From NCBI RefSeq assembly GCF_000002075.1, contig NW_004797325.1, positions 1,445,531 through 1,509,530 of the forward strand: a DNA stretch of 64,000 nt, given 5' to 3'. The translations under genes and the position numbers were made by a program. Position 1 is the first letter of the stretch; each line of letters begins with the position of its first letter. Below are positions 11,679-25,700 of this stretch, one piece after another. Source of the DNA: Aplysia californica. Taxonomy: Eukaryota > Mollusca > Gastropoda > Aplysiida > Aplysiidae. The notes beneath the pieces were generated by a model. The model ran no database searches. It had not been told where the DNA came from and saw nothing but the letters and a program-made list of their open reading frames with translations.

Positions 11679-14600
11679 GTGTGTATGTGTTTTGTGAGTG
11701 TGTGGTGTGTATTGTCTATTATTATTTTTGCTTCATGACATTTGGGTTATTAATTGTCAGTATAGTCTGGTGTATAAACCCTGTCAGCTTGATAATATGT
11801 AGTAATATTAAGATAGTAATAATATATAAAATGATGTTTTTGAAAAATGATAATAATGATAGTTTGTCCATCATGATGTTTTCATGCTGTTTCTTTTTCC
11901 TCATTTGTGTTCGTTTCTTAATACTCATTTCTTTCTGTGTCTTTTAAATATTTGACTGAGTCGTAAGGGTGTAATTGAATTAAAAGAAACCCATCTTAAC
12001 CTGATACTGAAAATTCATATAATTACAAAAAAAGCTGGCTCCACAATTTGTGTTTGCTCTTGTAAATATAGAAATTCCCAATTCCTTACTTTGCCAATTT
12101 TTGTTTTACTGTTGATGTTATTTACCTAGGTGTGTGTGGGATTTTATCCTATGTTGCGAAGTAATAGTTGCAGCTTTTGTGTAATTTGTTCCTTGCAACC
12201 TATTCTGAGGGTGGTTGGAGGTTGTCACTGGTAGGTCCTACTTTTTTCTTTCTCTCTTTTCTTTCTGTCTACCTCTCGCTCTTTTCTTCCAGCCAAATGA
12301 GTATTATTGTGCCTGTGTGCTAATGTTTAATCAAACTCAAAAAATCTATTTTCTATGTCTAGGAAAAGGGTAGCTCTAAAAAGTCTTTGATACTTTCATC
12401 GATTACCATGTGTGACATAAAATTTGTTCTTTTCTTTTATTTGGTAAAAATTCCATTGATCTTATTTACTGGTTTGTGTATGGCTGTGAAGGTGCAAATA
12501 ATCCCTCTTCTCAACTGTTCTGCAGAATTATGAGCAGGAAGCAAACAACATTCCATTTGCCCCGGACAACTACATGCTACCAGAGATTTCTGACACGTTC
12601 TCAGTGATAAAAGGGTTGCAAAGGGTAGGTAGTGTTTGCTTTTGCTTCATCATCATCATCATTCACCTCTTTCACCCTGGTTTTGGATATAGACTGCCAA
12701 AAAGAGCTCTCCTCCTGTCTCTGTTCCAGGCTATCTTCCTTACTACCAGTCAGCTGTGTCTCATATGCCCGAGATCTGCCTCTAGATCTCTCTCTCAGGT
12801 GGATATCGGCTTTAAGGCTTTGTCTTGCCTTTGCATAGTCAGTAGCATTTTTTGTCCCTGAAACGTTTTCTCCCACTTCATGTCTTGCTTTATTTAGTTG
12901 TCTTTGGTGAAGCACTCTGGAGATAATAGAACTTTCAAGTTAACGTTATTTGTTAAATAGCATTTGTGAGGCAGCGTGGTGGAATCAGGCTCTCGTCAAA
13001 ATAATCAAAGTGAAGAAACTTGCATTTTTCCGCAGGTTTGTGAATTTTTATCAAATTTTTGTTTTTAGGCTCAACACCTTTCATGCCCATTTAGAACTCA
13101 TTTCTGTACAGATTTTTCTTAAAAATGTTGATTAAACCCACAAAAAATGTAAATTTTCAGTTTCCACGGACTCTTAAGCTGAGGAAATAACCAATCTTTG
13201 GCGGCCATTTTCTCACTAATTTTACCTCTGAAAACAGGTGGTCCCCACCTCTTTCATTCGCAAATATCTCGACTTGTACTCAAGATAAATGGATACTTTT
13301 TCCATTGAAATAAAGACAAATGAACAAGCTTTAAGATGACACCAATAACTGTACATGCCCAAAAATTGATGAGAGCCTGATTCCACCATGCTGCCTCACA
13401 TTTACTTATGGTTTTCAAAAATAGAATTATAAAAATAGATTTCAGCTTTCTGAGTTTCTTTTGATTTAAGCCCATCTATTAAAATGGCATGTGTCTATTT
13501 TCTTCTTTTTTTCCCCCAAAAGATGTAGTCAGACACCAATGAGTTTAACTCATTCAGAAGGTAATTTTTTTTCAGTAATTAATTTTTGACCCTGCACATC
13601 ATTTTGACGGTATGGAAATCAAATGTCTTTTACAGATGACATAGTAAACATTGTAGTGGTAGTTATATATCACAGAAAAAAGTATTTGAATGTTGATGTT
13701 ACTGATGTTATAAAAGTAATAGAATGGAAATAACGAAACAAACTCTGTTCATATTGCCAATATTTTGGCTATATTACCAAATGTGTTTTCTGGAAGTCAC
13801 GGATATATCACCGATACGCCTGAGAAGAGTTAAATCAGTAGTTTCAAACTCAAATTGCCTGGGGGCTGCAGGAGGTAGAGTCTGGGTGAGCCTGGGACAC
13901 ATCAAGCATTCCAAGAAAGAAACAAAAAAGTTTCGCGTATAAAAAAAAGTACAATTTTAAAATCGTATTTACACTTGTCATTGTCAACAAACATCTCCAG
14001 AAGCTAGGAGAAACCTGAGCTATGGTACCCCATTAAGTAGTTCATTAATGATTCTTTTTTAAAATATAAAAATCCAGGGCAACACCCGGGCAAAAAGGGA
14101 GAAAAACTTACAGGCTGCACCGATGCTAAACTTTGATGTTAATAATGAGCTGCAAAATATAATTCTGCAGGCTTCAATTAAACGAGGGGTTGTGAGTTTG
14201 AGCCCCCTGGTTTAATTTTTTTTTCTTCATTCATCACAGGATGTGGAGCAGGCAAAGATTTGTATCCAGAGTATATCTGAGGAGTTTGGGGAGGAGAGTT
14301 CTGACTTGCCTTCTATGTTGCCGGGTGAGTAAATATCTGAGGCATCACGATGGAATCAGGAGCTCATCAAAATAATGAAATCAAAGAAGCCAGCATTTTT
14401 CTGGTCCTTGGGCAATTAAAAATTTTTTTTTTTTTAGCTCACTACCTTTCATGTCCAGTAAAAAAAAAAATTTCTTTCTGGGTTTTACTGAAAAACATTG
14501 ATCAAAGGTGCAAAAAAATGTAAATTTGCAGTTTACAAGGAAACTTAAACTTTTGAGGTTACCAAACTTTGGTGGCCATTTTCTCGCTAATTTACTACCG

Positions 14601-17600
14601 CAGACATCAGGTGACCCCTGCCTCCTTCATTGGCAAATATTTCAATTTCTATTTCAGATAGATTTGTATCCTTTTCATTAAAAGCGAGGCAAATGAACAG
14701 GCTGTAAGATTACACCAATAACTTGATATGCCCAAAAATTGACATGTGCCTGATTCCACAACACTGCTACACATATGTGAGGCAGCATGGTGAAATTAGG
14801 TGCTCGTCCAAATGATGAAATTTAAGAAATCAGCATTTTTCCTTGAGTTTGGCAATCTTTATCGAATTTTGTTTTTTGGCTCCCCACCTTTTATGTCCAT
14901 TTAAAAACACATTTCTGTGTGGACTTTACTGAAAAATGTTGATTAAATGTATATAAAAATGTAGATTTTCAGTTTCCAAGGACTCTCAAGCTATGGAATT
15001 TACTAAACTTTGCTGCCACTTGTATCACTAAAAAGATACAGTCACTCAGTCACTTAAAAGATATTGTCGCTCATAAGATGTGGTCACTGAAAATAACAGT
15101 CACTCTAAAGATATTGTTGCTCAAGAGATGTGGTCACTCAAAAGATGCAGTCACTCGAACGATATCGTTGCTCAAAAGACATAGTCAAAAAATTGTTTTT
15201 CTTTTTTCTTTTTGTAAACATGATATCACTAATGTCACCTCAGTGGTCACACCGGCACATGTGGTTTGTAGTGGAAAGACCTTTTGACGTTGCCCTCAGA
15301 CAAGACGTGAATTAGATGTCTGTGTGAAGAAAATTTTTATCGAGCATCTATGTCTTTCTGCTGGACCGTTGTATTCCTCTCAGCCGGAATTGGCCCTGAC
15401 TGGCAGGACTGAAACAGCTTTCCTCTTAAAGGATCTAAATTGCGTTGATAGGGGAGTAAAACACTTGCACTTACAATTACTGCTACAATCTGTTGTCACT
15501 CTCTCAGAAAGTATCGTCAACAACTTTGCCAGACTATTCTCAAGTTCTCTGTCCCCTCAGTCAATGGTGTTGTCGGTTGGTCTAGTGCTTAGGATATCTC
15601 AGACTCACAGCTGGGGGCTCTCTTGGCCTAGAGGTTAAGGTGTTCGCCTCTCATTCAGTAGGTCCCGGGTTCGAATCCTAGTAGCTACTAAAAAATTTCT
15701 TCTCTAAAATTGTCTCCTTTCACGTCCTTTCCCGCTCTCTAACAATGTTCTGTCGTCTGCTTTTGTCTCTACTTTCTGCCCCCACCACCTCACTTCCTTT
15801 GCCCCCTCCTCTGGGCTCCTGACTCTTTCTGCAGCCTTTCTACTGCTACTCCTTGGCTCCTCCTTACTGCTGTTTTTCAGCCACACCCTGATTTTATAGT
15901 AGGAAAGATCCAAACCTAGCCAGCTTGGACAAGGGCGAAAAATCTCGGAGGTCTCGTGTGCAAATTGGGCACATTAAAGATCCCTTGGTGGTCTAAAAGC
16001 GATAAGAGTAGACTTCGGCTGCTACCCGGGCAAAATTCAAAATTTCATACCAACTGAAAATATTTATTGTGTCCCGCGCACTCATATGACCTCATGCAGT
16101 TGCGAGTGCCGTTAAACACTTATCAACCCCCCCTCCCCGAAAAACTCAGCTGCAATGTTATGGGTTCATATCCCATCAGGTGTCTGAGATTATGTCTTTG
16201 GGGGAAAGGTACTTTACACAAATTTTCCCCATTTCACCCAAGTGAGAATGGGTACATGACAGTGAAAGATTTCATTAATTTTATTAAGTATTCTAGTGTG
16301 TGTAAACTGTAGCTTGCACTGTATGCTTCCCAGGAAGCCAGGAATGTTCTTGAGTGGTGCGGGGTCTGCTGGGGTAATAATAGTTGTAAAGTGCATAGAG
16401 CATGCTATAGTGTGTAGATGTATGCTATATAAATGATGACCATCATCATCATTATTATTTATTATTTATTATTAGTAGTATTATTATTACTATTATCATC
16501 AATATCATCATCATTATTATTATTATCATTACTATTATTGCAATTGTTATTATTTTGGTCATAATTATGATTATGATTATAATTATTTTGACTAACTCTG
16601 TTGTGCTTCCTTCAGACCAACTGCTCAATGCAAAGAATGTATTGGAAGGGGCAGCAATTGACGCTACGTGGGACGAGCAGATGGAGGTAGTGGCTGCTAA
16701 GGCCAGTCTGCAATGGACAGAGGCCACCATAAACAGTCACATCGAAAGTATGATTGCCAACGACGCCGAGTCCCATGAGATGAGACAAGTAGGTCGTTTT
16801 ATGATTTCAATGGGGGGGGTTTTTTTTACAGAGGCTTTAAATATTTCGATGGATTTTTTTAGAGGAGACTTTTGAGATTTAAATAGATTTATTTAAGAGA
16901 TTTTGGAAGATCTTAAATGGGTTTATTTCGAGGACTTTCAAGATATCGATATATAGAAAAAACCCAAAGACTTTCAAGATTTCAGTTTAAATGAGTCTTT
17001 AACCCCATTAGTGGCAAGTGCCCATGAGATCAGAGCTCTCTTTGTCACCAGACTGTCACTGCCGGTAACATCGGAAATATCAATGCTGAACGAAAGTGCA
17101 CTAATCTTAAAAAGGACTTCCTGTAGTTTGAACTCTCTTTTGAGCCAGAGGAACAAAGAAGATTGTCGTTTAGATATTTACCTTTGAATCATTGGCAGCT
17201 GCGACTCTGCAAATCAATGAAAATGGCTTTGTCGGGTCCTCGGCAGCTTCTGAAAACAGTCTTTGTGAACCCTGGAAACACCATTTCTGAACGAAAGTGC
17301 TCTAATCTTAAAAAGGACTTCTTGTAATTATTAGAACTCTTTATGAGCCTGGGGAACACATTTGCTAGTTTTCTCCACTTTTTCTGTGTCTTTTGTTCAA
17401 TTCAAAAGTTCAAAGTTCTCTTTCTCTCAAGTGTGTCTTCAGAGAGTCTGGTATAGCTGAAAATAGATCCCCTGAAACCTTACAAGGGAGTCTGCCTTCG
17501 AAATGACCTACTTGTGTATAGTTGTAGTATGGCATTAAACTCTCTCAAAAACAGAGTAAAATAAGTTGCTTTTCGTGTCAGAAATTTTTTATCATCGATG

Positions 17601-20600
17601 TAGCTCAGTTTATGGGAGTGCAAATGTTCCTCATAATTTACAGAACGGCGCAATTGCACTGTATGTTTTAACGATCGATTAATTGCGTGATAATCTTCAG
17701 ATTGCGATGCGCGTTTTAAAGATCGTATAATTGTATTGTTCTTGTGAGCTCTTCAGTTCATATCTTAATTTTGATTTTAATTTTCATATTTTTACCCTTT
17801 TGAAAATATACAGTCAAACCTGCCCTGACGACCACCTCTATAAGACAGCCACCTGTACAAACGGGCACTTTCCATTTCCCCCCTTGCGTTTTTTCGATAT
17901 AATTTAACTGTGTAAAATGGGCACCTGTCCGCCGCAGCCACCATAATTTAACACACAACCCCCTATCACACTAAGCAATAACACCTGTCTTAGACGGCCA
18001 CCTTAGTGACTCCATTACGTTTTGTCATAAATTGTGCATTGGCCCCTGGCGTTGTGGGCGAGCCGTCATAATTCAATCACCTGTCATTGTTGTTAGGTAG
18101 TCCCTCCAATCGATCATGTTGTGTAGGCCCCTCCCACTGTTGATCAATAGCTACCATTTTTCAGCTGCTGGTGAGGTAAGCGTGTGATCCCTCATAACCC
18201 ATAAGCCCCGCCCAGAACTCATACACAAATCGTAAGTGAGATGAGTGGTCACTGTTTACCCAGTCTGTAACAAAGTAACAAAAGACGCCAACATGAACTT
18301 GTGACAGAAGCGTCGCTCGTTCTCCGAGTAGTGGCGACCCCTGTGTTTGTTTTACCATGTCATTCAGTCTTCCTTGTCTGATACATTTCGTTTTATTGTC
18401 ACCCTTGTGCAAAATCAGCAACAACAAAAATTACAAACAAAATACAAACCAACAACAGCAACAACAACAAAAACAACAACAATGCGGCTACTTTCGATTG
18501 GGACCTCAGATGGAAATAGTTTGTTTTCTTCATCTTGATCAGTCCTGCCTAAGACGGCCACCTGTCTTATACGGCCACTGTTCTCCTTGACAATGGGTGG
18601 CCGTCTTACACAGGTTTGACTGTACGTGAATGTTCCTTGATGTGAGTAAAAGAATAAAAATAGAAGTGAAGTGAACCTTGAGTTTGATACTTGACATTGT
18701 ATCATTCTTATGGACTCTTCAGAGATTTTTACACTTTTGAAAAAGTAATATGGATGTTCCTTGATGTGAATAAAGATGGAAGTGAATTTTTTTAAAAATC
18801 ATTTGAAAAATATAAAATATTAACGCAATCTTCAGATTGCTGCGCAATTATATAATCGTTAAAACGCGCAGCGCAATCTTAAGATTTCTGCGCAATTATA
18901 CGATCATGAAAATGCGCTGCGCAGTCTTAGCCAATCGGTTAAATGTGTGGAAAATATACACTTTCAATTACAAATTTTTGAAAATCGATATATACTGCAA
19001 CTTAAATAGGAATAGTGCCTATTGATGAGCTGAGGATACCCACTGCACAGTGCCAAATGGAACCTTCAGACGGAGTCCAGAGCCAGATAGCCAGATTTTC
19101 CTTCATGGATGTGGCAAAAACTATCATTTTGGCATAATACGACCAATTTAACTCGCAACCTTGAATAAAGCAAATGCGTTTAATTTGAAGGTTAGAGTTA
19201 AATTTGGTCGTATTTTGTCAACATGGTAGCTTTTGCTCGATTCATGAAGGGAAAATCTGGCTGGTCTTAACTTAGTAAGATGTGTTTAATTGGCAGTGTG
19301 CACTGAGAATAAAGGATACCAATGCAAATCTCTTCATTATAAGTGTTGAAAGTTTTCCCAAAATATTTTCCTTGCATTTTCAGAGAGTGATGAGAATCCT
19401 GCAGAGAACGGTGGAGCAGCTGGATCAGTTGCTGTCTGGCCTGGAGAAGGAGGTGTCAGAGTGGCGGGAGGCCGAGGCGAGAGCGAGTGTCAAGACGGGC
19501 CCAGATATCTCTCCGGTAGTCGTCAACCAAAAGTAAGTTCTCTACTGGAAATTCAGATCCTGTTTGGATCGATACCAAAGGGTGAAATCTTGGAACTGGA
19601 AGTTAGGGTTGTACTGTTGAACTTGTCTAAGATGGTCAGCCATTGTGGAGGAGTAATGTGGTAGTCTTTGACTGGTGGCTGTCTTACGCAAAGTCAGTAA
19701 ACTTTAAAAAAAATACAAATGTGAAATGGGAAGTGGTTGTTTGTACAGGTAACCGTCTTATGTAGGTGGCCGTAAGTGCAAGTTCAACTGTATTTGAATG
19801 TATACCAACTGGTGAAAGCTTACAAATGGAAATTAAGATTGATCTTGGTCAATGCCCGAGGGTTAAAGCTTACGACTCGAAATTAGGGATGTATTTTGGT
19901 TGATGTCGAAGGGAGAAAGCTCAAAAGATAATAAGTTCACATTTTAAGTTGCACTCCTTGAGCAGGGGTACAATTATATCAACTCTTTTTCTGATAGATG
20001 GATGGGTGGACCAATCAACAAGTAGACGTAAATGTGCTTGGATTTTTTTTAGAACAATGTTGACAATTTAAAGAAGTTGCTTGTCTATGTAAATGTGTGT
20101 ATTATTTTTTTTTTTCTCGAATGGATTAGTGGGTAAATCGACAAGTATAAATATAAATGTGTGTATTTTAAAAAATAGCAATGCCAATATTTTAAAGGAA
20201 TTTGCTAGTCAATATAAATGTGTTTACCTGGGTTTTTAAAAAAATGATAATGATAGATTGCATTTATATAGCTCTTTATCCTGTACAAGTATAAGCACTG
20301 AGCGCTTTATCGATGATATGATTACTGAGAGTAAACCTCACACACGCCAAAAAACAAAACAAAAACAGCCCCATTTCATATGCACAAGAAAACAAATTCA
20401 ACCACATCTAAGAAAGAACTCTCTCTGCCATGTGTTGACTATGTGCACATAAGGACAGCAGTGAAAACGAGACACATCAGCACCTGCCAACAAACTCTAA
20501 CTCAGAATTAAACAAATGAGTCTTAAGCAACCTTTTAATCGACATCTACAGTTTCAAAGAATTTGCCCATCTGCTGGAAGCCCTGGACCGGGTGTTTCAC

Positions 20601-22727
20601 AAAATGCATGAGTCTCCGGGGATGAGTGCAGGGAGCAGTTCCTTCCCCGGTCAACTGGCGGCCCTTCACAGGTCCTTCAAGCTAGCTGAGAACAGGTTCT
20701 TCTCAAGGTAAAATGAAATTGCCATTGTAGACGCGAGGGGTGCTGACAAAATCAGCTACTTTTTGCAATTCGTAGATGGAGATTTTGGCTGAAAATCAAC
20801 TCAGGGATCAAATGTGTAGATTGTCAACTGATGGCATGTTCTGGAAGTTTAATATGTTTTTTATATCATTTCATACCAATAGATTGTAAAAACTGAAGCT
20901 ATAAATTTGACATATCTTTGTCCCAGGGATAAAATCCGAGAAGTACAGAGTGATTGAAAAAACCCAACTATACAACTTTTTTGGTAAATATTTTCCTTCA
21001 CACTGAAGTTTTGCATTTCAAATGTGTACACAACATTTGGAAGTCAAAAGGAATTTGTCTGATATTCCATTTAGATAAATCCACAGAATAGTTTTGCTCT
21101 ACATAGCGTATAAAAAAAACAACCCATATTCAGCTATGTCCCAAATTTTTTTTAGCATGACGCACTAGTTTGCATTAGGCCTACCATTAAAAGTCCCAAC
21201 GATCGTAGCATATTGCCAGCTACAGGCCAACAGAAGTTTGCACATAGTTTTTATCAAGTTTCCTTTCCTGCTGAGATCATGGTTAAGATTAGTAACTAGC
21301 AGAGAGTGTTTTGTATTGGATATTTCCTCACCGCCAACTCATTTCGTAAGTTTCGCTCAAGGTACGTTAACAATGTTAAAGTGCCCTCAATGCCTTTTTT
21401 GATGTCAAGGGTGGAAATGGTCCATCAGTTAGGACCTGTAGAGAATCAGAACAAAAAATTTCCGAGACAAAACAACCACTTCAGATGAAACACACACCTT
21501 TCGCAACCCTTTAAACGTCATCATGGTGCAGAATTCGGAAGATGACTCCCATGAGACGTCTGTCTGTAGACAATGTCTGCAGCAAAGGCTTTCCTACATC
21601 TGAACGGTCCGCATCTTCAAGGCTGATCTTCATGTAGCATTTTTCTGTTCGTGAAGCTGGCATGAATCTGAGGGTAACAATGTGTTCATGGTTCCTGGAT
21701 TATCTTGAAAAGCGTGGACATTCCTCTATGACTTTTGATTCCTTGGCAAAGCCCATATTCACATTTCAGGATATATCAATTCCACAAAGGCCTATTTGGG
21801 CAACCTCACCCACCACCTTACTGTCTATAGAAGCTACTCCATATTGTAAAGTGTGCAGTGTGTGTAGGTTTGAGTACTCATGTTTGGGTGGATCTTTGTG
21901 TTTGGCCACCACTGAACATTACGAACGACGCGTTAAAATGTTACGAGTCCGTTGGAGGATTTATAGAGCTCTAGTTCTCAGAATTGTAAAATTAAATTGT
22001 TTTATTCTAAAAATCTGTAAGAGAAAAGAAAAATTATTGTTTAAATGTTACAGGGATGGAAAGATTAGATTTTAAAAAGAAAAGGAAGGGGAAAAAAACA
22101 AACAAACCATTTCATAACTCTCCTTAAATTACAAGATCTTTTAAATTGGTGCTTTTAGCGTTTATAGGTGTTTTTTTTATACAAGCCATTTCCGTTAACG
22201 AAAACAAGTTTCTTCTTTATAAATTTTACGTTAAACAAATTTCTTTTGAATGAATTGTATATTTTCCAAATTACTACATTCTAGTACAAATTTTGTGCGA
22301 TATTCAGATAAAAAGTTGTACCGTTTTTGTTTTTTATCACCTGTAACTCATTTTGTCGACATGCCTCACAAATATTTTACACCGCCTCCTATGCCCGCTA
22401 CTTTAGGAAAGGGAAAAGTGCCACTTTGGTGAGCCGTGGCATTAGTTCTCATTGCAAGATACCTACCATATTTTCCTGGACTTTGCTCTCTCTAACAAGC
22501 TAGCTACTTGCAGTGGTTTTATGGCGCTTGCAACACAGTTGGGTCATGTAAGAGCTGAAGATTAGAAATGTTACAAGAGAGTTAAAAAAGGAGAGATAAG
22601 GACGATAGCTATTTGATAGGAAAGTAGATGTAACGTCTCTTTCTCCTTCGATGGTAAAAATCATTGTTAGTTTATGATGGATTAAAAGTAAATTTTATTA
22701 TTATTATTATTGTTATTATTAATTATT

Positions 22728-22768
<41 letters not shown>

Positions 22769-25700
22769 TATTAAAGTTATTGTTATGAATATTGTTATTA
22801 CATTGCTATTGTTATTATTACATTGTCTCCATCAAAAACAGTTTAGATCACTTAAGATTGGCAGGCTGCTTCGACCACATTTCGAGCTGTGATTTTGTCA
22901 TTGGCTGTTGTTTCAGTTTAATCTCCTTTCACATTGTAAGGTCATTAACCTTATCCGTTCCCCCTGGGGTCATTTTTTACCCCCGGGGTTGTATTCTTTA
23001 CATTTAAGAATACTTATAGTGCGAAAAATTCTTTGAAACTGTCAGTATTTCTCAAAAAATAATTTTGACAGACTGCTATGCAAAGCGTATGGATCGGATT
23101 AACGAGTAAATTTCCTCTTTGGAAAGTGGTGGCACAGAGTTCCCCACTTCATATGGATACGATAGTAAAACATGACATACGGATAGAGTTAAAGAGGAAG
23201 GACCTCCAAATTATATGTCCGTCTCCGATAAGACCAAGCGAGATGGGTGAAGTGCCTTAAAAGCTCCCCAAAACAACCTAAGTTCAGAACACCCTGTTGG
23301 GGATTTGAACCAGGGCCGTCCACTCCATAGCCCAGCATAATACCAACTGAGCTAGCTGCGTGCCCCATGTGTGATATTATGACAATCTATTTGATGCAAA
23401 GGCATGATTTTTTCTATGTTCAAACATGGCTTACATTGATAATCATGTCTTTTTTAATAGTTTTATTAAGAGTTTTATGGAACTTGCAAATAAAACCCCC
23501 AAAACTAGGTCATGCATGTGCTGAATATTAGAGGTGTTACTAGAGAGTAACATACCAAGAAGAGAAGGAGGAAAGATAATTTTGATAGATGTTTGATGTG
23601 TAAAGAAGGAGTAAACCACCCGCAATGTCTTATCATGAAATATATTGCCACATTGTCAAGTCAATTTTCCTATATCTGCTATGTGGTTTTCTTTGTACCA
23701 TCTTGCTACTCTGAGGCTGAATTAAAATACAGATTTGTGTATGTGTCTGTGTATGTTGGTTTTTTGTTGTTGGTTTTTTTGTGTTTGTATTTGTTTGTGT
23801 GTGTGAGTGTGTGTGTGTTTGTGAGTGTCTGTTATCTACTAAATATATGTGTGCATCTGTATGTGTGTGTGTGTCTTTGTTTGTATGTCTGTGTGTGTGT
23901 GGGTGTGTGTGTGTCTTGATGTATATGTGTGTATTGTGTGTGTATTTCTCTGTCTGTATGTGTGCATGTGTGTAAATTCATATCTCTTTGTTTGATTGTG
24001 AGTTTTCATTATTTTTAATTGGTTACTCTCTGATATTAGCTCTCTGTAATCCCCCTTCCCTCTTCACTCCTCCCCTTGCTCCTTCCCCCTCCATTCTCCT
24101 CCATCCCTTGCTCCCTCCATTTTCTCCCTCCACCCCCTCCCTCTTCACTCCCTCCACCTCTTGTTCCCTCCCCCCACCAGCGCTCTTGTTGTGAGCATAC
24201 AGCTGAAAGACGTGATTGACATTGCGAACAAGGGGTCAAAAGATTCTGATGCGGACAAAGAGTCAAAGAAAGAGATGAAGTTCTGTTCCAACAAGAACCA
24301 AAACCTCCACACTGAAGTCAGGTAGGCCCTGTGTACTTGTATGGCATGTTTTTCACCTCTTTCATGTTATCTCTAGTCTTCGGCACTGATATGACTTATT
24401 ATGTCGCAAGTACTGTAAAACAGATAAAAAGAGAAAATAATTAGTAATATTTACTGATGCTGAAATGTAATTTATATTTTTAGTAATTCTCCCTCAGACT
24501 CAAATATAAAAGAATAGGTTACAAAATGTTTAATTACCTTCAGAGAGACTCATTGAAATCTACAAAAATAATAAATGTTTCTTAACATTGGAAATGTCTG
24601 GTTGTTCTTCCTCAGAATTTTGGGTGGGGAATCATTTTCAGGACTCAATATCACTGACAGCAACATTGAGCTTGTTGCTGAGAGAGATTTGGTTCGAATG
24701 GAGTCGGATGTCAAGCAAGAGGGCGGGAAAAAGTTCCTGAAGCTCCCTCCCGGTAAAGTGTTAGCGTCAGGGTTGATGGTGTCCATCGAGTGGAAAGATA
24801 TCGAAGTCCAGAACTTTTCCCGAGTGGAGCAGAACACAGTGTACAAACAGTTTTTCAGGATGCGTTATTCCGTCACTGTGGAGGTGCATGGGACTGAGTA
24901 TAGACTGGAGGTGAGCACCTTACCGCTACTGGGTGGTTGGCGGGTGCTCTTGTGTGGTTTGCTCCTTCTTTCCTATCTAACATCTATCGTCCTTATCTTT
25001 CTTCCTTCTTTTTGTGTTTGTCACTTCTTGTAACACCTCTATTCTTCGGCACTTGTAGGACCTTATTATGTTGCACGTGGCATATAACTCTTTCTGAAAC
25101 AAACAAAAAGTGGGTAGTTGGAGGGTGCACTGTTGTGGTTCACGCTTTCCTCCTTCTTTTTTGTGTTAATTACCCTCTTGTAGCACCTTAAATCTTGGGC
25201 ACCTCTACGACCTGATTGTGTTGGTATTGTCGTATAACTCTTACTGAAACTAAACTACATCACAGACAGAGATGGAACTGGACTCGCGTCTTGTGAGTGC
25301 AACAATGATGGGCTTAGCTATTACACCACAGACGCTTACTGTCATCTGTTGAGATGTTGATTCCCCCCGGGGCAGTGCCACTAACTGTAGTGTCTTTAGG
25401 CCGTGCTCAAAGGGGGGACATTTCTCGTTCAAGCACAGTAGAATTGTAAATGGGCTGACTCATGTCACGTTCATAACTGTGCCTGATCTACAACAGGGAA
25501 CTGCTGCTTTTTTCTTTCCTGATCCTTACTATTGTCATTTTCCTCTACTTCTTTTGTATGTTTGTCACTCTCTTGTGCCTTGATAGTAGAAGCAGACCTT
25601 GTGCTTTGAAGCTAGATAGGTGAGCAGTCTCAGTCTGAGTCCCTGTAAAGACTTCTCTGTTGACACCCACCCCTTGGCGCTCATATGACCTTATGCAGTT

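Noticed and set aside
11594-11947. 117-codon frame with Val-Cys repeats
   Set aside because: Translation of a (GT)n microsatellite and AT-rich flank; same for 23593-23975 and 34947-35030.
15612-15690. tRNA-like sequence with A- and B-boxes
   Set aside because: The cloverleaf is incomplete and the sequence heads a multi-copy SINE, so it is not a host tRNA gene. The same holds for the heads at 4740-4815, 23275-23375, 32222, 35985, 55318, 56345 and 63900.
16555-16875. 106-codon frame starting before exon 6
   Set aside because: Contains exon 6 in the right frame but extends into microsatellite and intron on both sides; only 16616-16788 is coding.
21662-22075. 137-codon + frame in intron 8
   Set aside because: No splice context, no recognisable domain and Cys/Arg-rich drift typical of chance frames.
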